This document shows positions 60,376 through 64,000 of a stretch of DNA of 64,000 bases, one piece after another. This DNA is from JBEDUK01 sp040414485 (GTDB lineage Bacteria; Actinomycetota; UBA4738): assembly GCA_040414485.1 (NCBI GenBank), contig JBEDUK010000058.1, positions 1 through 64,000 on the forward strand, read 5' to 3'. Numbering within the stretch: the first letter of the stretch is position 1; every line of letters begins with the position of its first letter. Under the pieces are notes generated by a model. It was not told the origin of the DNA. It worked only from the letters and a program-made list of their open reading frames with translations, and ran no database searches. The translations under genes and the position numbers were made by a program.

Positions 60376-60861
60376 ATGGCCATGGTGATGCAGCACGCGA
60401 ACCCGGTCAATCGAGCACCGAGACCGTCCAGTCTCGCCGACGTCCTCGATCTGATCCTGGACAAGGGACTGGTGATCGACGCGTACGTGCGCGTGTCCGT
60501 GATCGGCATCGAGATCCTGGTCATCGACGCGCGGATCGTGGTGGCAAGTGTGGACACGTACCTCCGGTTCGCCGAAGCCGTCAACCGGCTCGACCTCACG
60601 CAGACGAAGGAAGCGACGACGTATCGCGAGTTGATCGAGGGTGGCAGCCAGAAAGCCACCGAGGGCGGGACCGAAGGGGTGATCGAAGGCGTCAAGAAGG
60701 AGCTCAAGGGCAAGGACGAGAACGAGGATCAGCCGAGCACGATGCCGAAGAGCGGCGGCGACCAGGAGAAGGACCGCCGCCGGTCTGGCAACGGCGACGG
60801 TGATTCCCGCGGCGACAAGGGATTCATGGGCAGGCTGGCAGAGCGGGCGAGGCACTCTTAG
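60376..60861 (+). CDS. gvpA: Gas vesicle shell protein GvpA/GvpJ with long charged C-terminal extension
   Basis: A 161-residue protein. Residues about 18-75 are the GvpA shell fold: SSLADVLDLILDKGLVIDAY, then VRVSVIGIEILVIDARIVVA and SVDTYLRFAEAVNRLDL. This alpha-beta-beta-alpha unit forms the amphipathic ribs of gas vesicles. Residues 76-161 are an added hydrophilic, Lys/Glu/Gly/Asp-rich tail, longer than the core itself and unusual for GvpA. A GvpJ-type minor shell protein is an alternative. ATG 60376 follows a GGTGGGA site. It is the first gene of the plus-strand gas vesicle run. Confidence 0.87.
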   Translation: MAMVMQHANPVNRAPRPSSLADVLDLILDKGLVIDAYVRVSVIGIEILVIDARIVVASVDTYLRFAEAVNRLDLTQTKEATTYRELIEGGSQKATEGGTEGVIEGVKKELKGKDENEDQPSTMPKSGGDQEKDRRRSGNGDGDSRGDKGFMGRLAERARHS

Positions 60862-60920
60862 GACTTGCGACTCGGAGGAAAGTCTCTCGCCGGACGCGAT
60901 CGCACCACGGGAGGTACGGA

Positions 60921-61145
60921 ATGTTCGGGAAGCAGAAGCTGAGTGACCAGTTCACCCCGCTCGACCGGGCGGCCGGCGCGGCGCTCGGCCTGGGAGCCCT
61001 CAATTGGGGACTGGTCGGCCTGACGAACTTCGACGCGGTCCGTGCAGCGCTCGGCCGCGGCATCGCCGCGCGCGTGGCGTACGCGGCGGTGGGTGCCAGC
61101 GCCGTGTACGCCATGGTCCGCGGCAGGCAACTGGCCAGCCGGTGA
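60921..61145 (+). CDS. DUF378-family small membrane protein
   Basis: A 74-residue protein with two short hydrophobic helices. The segment GLGALNWGLVGLTNFDAV is the DUF378 signature, and the second helix is VAYAAVGASAVYAMV. DUF378 proteins are small membrane proteins of unknown role. It has a GGGAGG site. It lies 59 nt after gvpA and before the YtxH-like gene, so it is part of the cluster's transcript. Confidence 0.8.
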   Translation: MFGKQKLSDQFTPLDRAAGAALGLGALNWGLVGLTNFDAVRAALGRGIAARVAYAAVGASAVYAMVRGRQLASR

Positions 61146-61187
61146 GCGAGGCGTTCGAGGGCGCCGTTTGAGGAGGTTCGAACAGCG

Positions 61188-61958
61188 ATGGCATGGAAGC
61201 GAATGGCCCTCGCCGCAGGCGTCGGCTACGTGCTCGGCGCTCGGGCGGGCAGGGACCGCTACGACCAACTTGTCGACCTGTGGGACAAGGTCCGTACGTC
61301 CTCGGCCGTCGAAGGGGTCCTCGACCGGCTCGGTGAGGTCGGCGCCGCGGCCCAGGAGCGGGTGACGGGCGCGATCGGAACCGGCGACGGGGAGGACGAG
61401 GACGAGCAGGACGGCTCGGATCAGGGCGAGGGTCGCCTCGCGCGGTTCGCACGGCGTGCGCGCCACGACCGGGACTCCGACGAGGAGGGTGGCCGGGAGA
61501 ACGGCCAGCAACAGCGCCGTCCTCAGGAAGACGAAAGCGACGACGAGGACGACCGGTACGAGATGGAGTCCAACTCGGATGAGCAGGACGGTGAGGTTGC
61601 CGACGGGCGCGACGACGGCGGGTCGGCGCGACCGGACGGGTACGAGGCACAGGGCCGGGACGCGGAAGAGGACGAGGACCGGTATGAGGCCGCCGGCGAC
61701 GAAGACGACGGATACGACGCCGAGGCTGAAGCAACCGGAGAGGACGAGGACGGCGAAGGGGACGAGACCCGGTACGACGCCGGCTCCGATGACGAGGACT
61801 TCGACGTCGAGCAGGGCGGCGGTGAGGACGACGGCGACGACGGTGAGATGCAGCAGGCCGGCAACGGCGAACGCCGGAACGGCTCCACGATCGATCGGAT
61901 CGGCACCGGCGCGAAGCGGTTCCTGACGGCCGCCCTCGACCGCGGCCGCGTCGAGTAG
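61188..61958 (+). CDS. YtxH-like protein with long acidic low-complexity tail
   Basis: A 256-residue protein. Residues 1-60 resemble YtxH-type proteins: a short hydrophobic segment (MALAAGVGYVLGARAGRDRY) and an amphipathic helix (DLWDKV, GVLDRLGEVG). Residues about 65-228 are dominated by Asp, Glu and Gly, with Tyr recurring within acidic runs at 124, 152, 166, 176 and 196. A short basic, structured end follows (TIDRIGTGAKRFLTAALDRG). GAGGAGG precedes the ATG. It contrasts with the basic Ser/Arg proteins on either side of the cluster. The role is unknown; crowding control or vesicle surface coating are possibilities. Confidence 0.7.
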   Translation: MAWKRMALAAGVGYVLGARAGRDRYDQLVDLWDKVRTSSAVEGVLDRLGEVGAAAQERVTGAIGTGDGEDEDEQDGSDQGEGRLARFARRARHDRDSDEEGGRENGQQQRRPQEDESDDEDDRYEMESNSDEQDGEVADGRDDGGSARPDGYEAQGRDAEEDEDRYEAAGDEDDGYDAEAEATGEDEDGEGDETRYDAGSDDEDFDVEQGGGEDDGDDGEMQQAGNGERRNGSTIDRIGTGAKRFLTAALDRGRVE

Positions 61959-61988
61959 CGACGAGTGCCGACTGAGGAGGCGCGAGCG

Positions 61989-62906
61989 ATGAGCAGACGA
62001 AAAGGGTTGACGATCGGGTCGATGGCCCTGGTGTCGGCGGCGACGTCGATGTTCGGGAACGGCTCCTCGGGCCGCGGAGCCCGTGGGTTGATGTCGATCG
62101 GGCGGTCGCGGCGGAGGCGCAATGGCTCGCCGGGCTCGATGATCGCCTCCGGCCTGGCCAACCTCCCGCGTCTCATGGAGACGGCAGGAGTGGCCGCGGG
62201 CATCGTGGCGGTCGGAGCCGAGGCGCTCGAGCGGTTCCGCTCGAACGGCTCATCGCCGGGAGGAGGCAACGACGGCGGCGGGCAGACGGGGCAGCGCGCC
62301 TCGGGGGGCGCTCGCTCGTCGTCCTCATCAGGTGCTTCCTCCTCCCGCTCGTCGGGCCCCTCGCGGGCGTCGACGGGCTCGTCCGGCTCGAGCGGCTCGT
62401 CGCGTTCGGCCGGCTCCAGGAGTGGCGGCCGGGCCCGGTCTGGGAGTCAACGAACCGGGACCGCATCGGGTCGGGGCGGTTCGCGCACCGCGTCCGGCCG
62501 GCGGAGTGGATCGGCGCAACGCTCGAGTGGCGCGTCGGGGTCCACGCGGAGCACCTCCTCGAAGTCCTCGTCGAGCGGCTCGCGTGCTCGGTCCGGCCGC
62601 TCGAACGCATCGGGCCGTCGGTCCACGAGCGGCTCGACCAGCGGACGGAGCGGATCGTCGAGCGGTTCCTCGACCAACCGCGCATCGGCCGGCGGCCGGT
62701 CCGCCGGTGGCGGAAGCGGTTCGCGGACGAAGTCGACGGGCCGGTCGAGCACGGGCGCCCGGAGCGGTTCCACCGCAACCAGGAGCACGACAGGCAGTGG
62801 CCGCGGGAGCGCCGCGAGCCGCAGCACCCGAACCTCGGGCAACGGCACATCGTCCGGCAGCCCGAGATTGTCGGGTCGCGGCGCGGGATCCCGAGCGTCC
62901 GCGTAG
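61989..62906 (+). CDS. Ser/Gly/Arg-rich disordered protein in the gas vesicle cluster
   Basis: A 305-residue protein. The first 100 residues or so look semi-structured (KGLTIGSMALVSAATSMFG; LMETAGVAAGIVAVGAEALE), with two weakly hydrophobic stretches. The remaining 200 consist almost only of Ser, Gly, Arg, Ala and Thr. GAGGAGG precedes ATG 61989 by about 8 nt. Because the region is repetitive and TCG/CGG-rich, all six frames stay open for long stretches; the strand, ribosome site and operon position favour this one. Strong positive charge opposite to the acidic neighbour suggests the two could associate. No known family. Confidence 0.55.
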   Translation: MSRRKGLTIGSMALVSAATSMFGNGSSGRGARGLMSIGRSRRRRNGSPGSMIASGLANLPRLMETAGVAAGIVAVGAEALERFRSNGSSPGGGNDGGGQTGQRASGGARSSSSSGASSSRSSGPSRASTGSSGSSGSSRSAGSRSGGRARSGSQRTGTASGRGGSRTASGRRSGSAQRSSGASGSTRSTSSKSSSSGSRARSGRSNASGRRSTSGSTSGRSGSSSGSSTNRASAGGRSAGGGSGSRTKSTGRSSTGARSGSTATRSTTGSGRGSAASRSTRTSGNGTSSGSPRLSGRGAGSRASA

Positions 62907-62944
62907 ATCGAGGCGCAGCGGCCCGGCGAACCGGAAAGGTGTGA

Positions 62945-63148
62945 ATGGTGATCTCGAAATTCAAGGTCGGCTTTCTTCTCGGATATGTGATTGCCACCCT
63001 TCGGCACTCGAAGGACGCGGATCCGCTGATCCAGCGGCTCAAGCAGTACGAGGGCAGGATCCGCGGCGTCGTCGAATGGTGGAAGGACCTGCCGCCGTCG
63101 CACCCTGCCCAGCAGGCGGTTCGGAAGATGGCCGAAATGGCCAAGTGA
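62945..63148 (+). CDS. Small conserved-looking protein in the gas vesicle cluster (67 residues)
   Basis: A 67-residue protein with a short hydrophobic start (KFKVGFLLGYVIATL), then an amphipathic charged helix region ending QQAVRKMAEMAK. The FLLGYV segment recalls the start of YtxH-like proteins. A GGAAAGGTG site precedes the ATG. It ends just before gvpF/L, so it is within the operon. The family is unknown; it is too long and ordered to be chance. Confidence 0.65.
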   Translation: MVISKFKVGFLLGYVIATLRHSKDADPLIQRLKQYEGRIRGVVEWWKDLPPSHPAQQAVRKMAEMAK

Positions 63149-63161
63149 GCCGGTGAGGCGG

Positions 63162-63941
63162 ATGTCCGATCGAACCGACCCCGGCATGCGGTTGGTCTAC
63201 GGGATCGTTTCGGCGCGCTCAGATCCGCAGGTCCGGGTGAGCGGCGTGACCGGCCACTCGGCGTTTGACACGATCGCTCATGGCCGTGTGGCCGCGGTGA
63301 CGAGCGTCGTGCGCGAGGTGCGGGAGGCGACGCCGGATGACCTGCGTTCGTATCTCGGCGTCCTCGACGACGTGCTGGCGGCGACGACCGTCCTTCCGAT
63401 GCGTTTCGGCGTGGTGTTCGACTCCGCCGAGGCCGTCGTGGACGAGCTCCTGAGTCCGAACGCCCCGGCCTTCGAGGAGCTGCTCTCGCGGATGGACGCG
63501 CTCGTCGAGATGCGCGTTCGAGCGGTCTACCGCGAGGACGCGGCGCTCGCTGCGATCCTCGAGGCGAGGGCGGACCTTCTGCGCCGGCAGCGCGAGTTGG
63601 AGGCGCTTCCCGAGGACGCGACGTATTTCGAACGGATCGAGTTCGGCAGGGCACTGGCGGAGGCCATGTCCGCGATGGCCCGTCGCGACGGAGCCGCGAT
63701 CGAAGCGCGTCTGACCGACCGAAGCGTCGACGTGGCGCCCGGGGAGCTCCCGGAGGGGCGGCGCGTCACCACGACCTCGTACCTGGTCGAACGCCGGACC
63801 GTGCAGCCGTTCCTTGGTGAGGTCGACCGGATCCGGACGCGGTACGGCGATCTGCTCGACCTCCGCGCCATCGGGCCCATGCCGCCGTTCTCGTTCGTCG
63901 ATCTGCGGATGGAGCCCGCGAACGCCGGAGGAAGGGTGTAG
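63162..63941 (+). CDS. gvpF: Gas vesicle accessory protein GvpF/GvpL
   Basis: A 259-residue GvpF/L protein. The N-terminal domain begins RLVYGIVSARSDP with the family pattern, followed by VLPMRFGVVFDS, and the C-terminal domain ends with LDLRAIGPMPPFSFVDL. GvpF/L proteins bind GvpA and help start vesicle assembly. ATG 63162 is my choice; ATG 63186 would start right at the family's usual first strand. It is followed by gvpG after 5 nt, the usual order. Confidence 0.9.
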   Translation: MSDRTDPGMRLVYGIVSARSDPQVRVSGVTGHSAFDTIAHGRVAAVTSVVREVREATPDDLRSYLGVLDDVLAATTVLPMRFGVVFDSAEAVVDELLSPNAPAFEELLSRMDALVEMRVRAVYREDAALAAILEARADLLRRQRELEALPEDATYFERIEFGRALAEAMSAMARRDGAAIEARLTDRSVDVAPGELPEGRRVTTTSYLVERRTVQPFLGEVDRIRTRYGDLLDLRAIGPMPPFSFVDLRMEPANAGGRV

Positions 63942-63946
63942 TCGGA

Positions 63947-64000
63947 TGGGACTGCTGACCGGGCTGATCTCGCTCCCGCTCGCGCCGGTGCGCGGCGTGA
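63947..64000 (+). CDS. gvpG: Gas vesicle protein GvpG (5' end only)
   Basis: Only the first 18 codons are in the window: MGLLTGLISLPLAPVRGV. This is the highly characteristic start of GvpG, a small accessory protein made next to GvpF/L. It begins 5 nt after the gvpF/L stop, with a GGAGGAAGG site inside that gene's end. The gene continues beyond the right edge. Confidence 0.85.

Noticed and set aside
62173..63654. A long open frame on the minus strand across the gas vesicle genes
   Set aside because: It crosses the clear gvpF/L gene antisense, has no ribosome site, and reads as Arg/Pro/Ser-rich shadow sequence caused by high GC content.

Overview
High-GC bacterial chromosome segment, most consistent with an actinobacterial-type organism. 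The evidence is: very GC-rich codons; a GuaB3-type IMP dehydrogenase; a second, mycobacterial Sdh1-like succinate dehydrogenase; an actinobacterial-style gas vesicle cluster; and many genes whose start codon lies 6-9 nt after a TANNNT -10 hexamer, which is the leaderless-mRNA arrangement common in Actinomycetota. I cannot place it below phylum. The window is almost wholly coding, with housekeeping and accessory genes in short operons. I saw no rRNA, tRNA, insertion sequence, prophage or CRISPR array.

Layout. 0-3.2 kb (minus): an operon of a NicD-like alpha/beta hydrolase, a NicX-like ring dioxygenase and a glutamine-synthetase-like ligase, probably for an N-heterocycle or amine; it may continue beyond the left edge. 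3.2-11.8 kb: sensor kinase, secreted proteins (one a seven-blade propeller with a CG-x3-C pair per blade), an acyl-CoA-dehydrogenase relative, an HtrA-like protease and a YbjN-like protein. 11.9-15.2 kb: purine genes guaB3 and guaA, with a cyclic-nucleotide-binding protein between them; guaB3 is preceded by a 9-codon leader ORF overlapping a strong hairpin. 15.3-20.3 kb: MBOAT/SGNH acetylation pair and two amidohydrolase-type enzymes. 20.3-31.5 kb: pcrA helicase, DUF4012 protein, B12-binding mutase subunit, sucCD and membrane proteins. 31.5-40 kb: small membrane proteins, RIO kinase, a two-component pair, purN-purH and folD.

40.1-54.8 kb is a concentrated TCA region: citrate synthase (with a CBS protein), an NADP-type and an NAD-type isocitrate dehydrogenase, malate dehydrogenase, an orphan pilT, and seven same-strand genes that encode two complete succinate dehydrogenases. 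With sucCD and the split methylmalonyl-CoA mutase (B12 subunit at 25.5 kb, catalytic subunit at 57.2 kb), the window covers much of aerobic TCA and propionyl-CoA carbon entry.

58.9-64 kb is the start of a gas vesicle cluster: a divergent SRPBCC protein, then gvpA, a DUF378 protein, a YtxH-like protein with a long acidic tail, a Ser/Gly/Arg-rich protein, a 67-residue protein, gvpF/L and the first codons of gvpG. The unusual element is the set of long, low-complexity and oppositely charged tails added to this cluster. That is my best candidate for an under-described system here.
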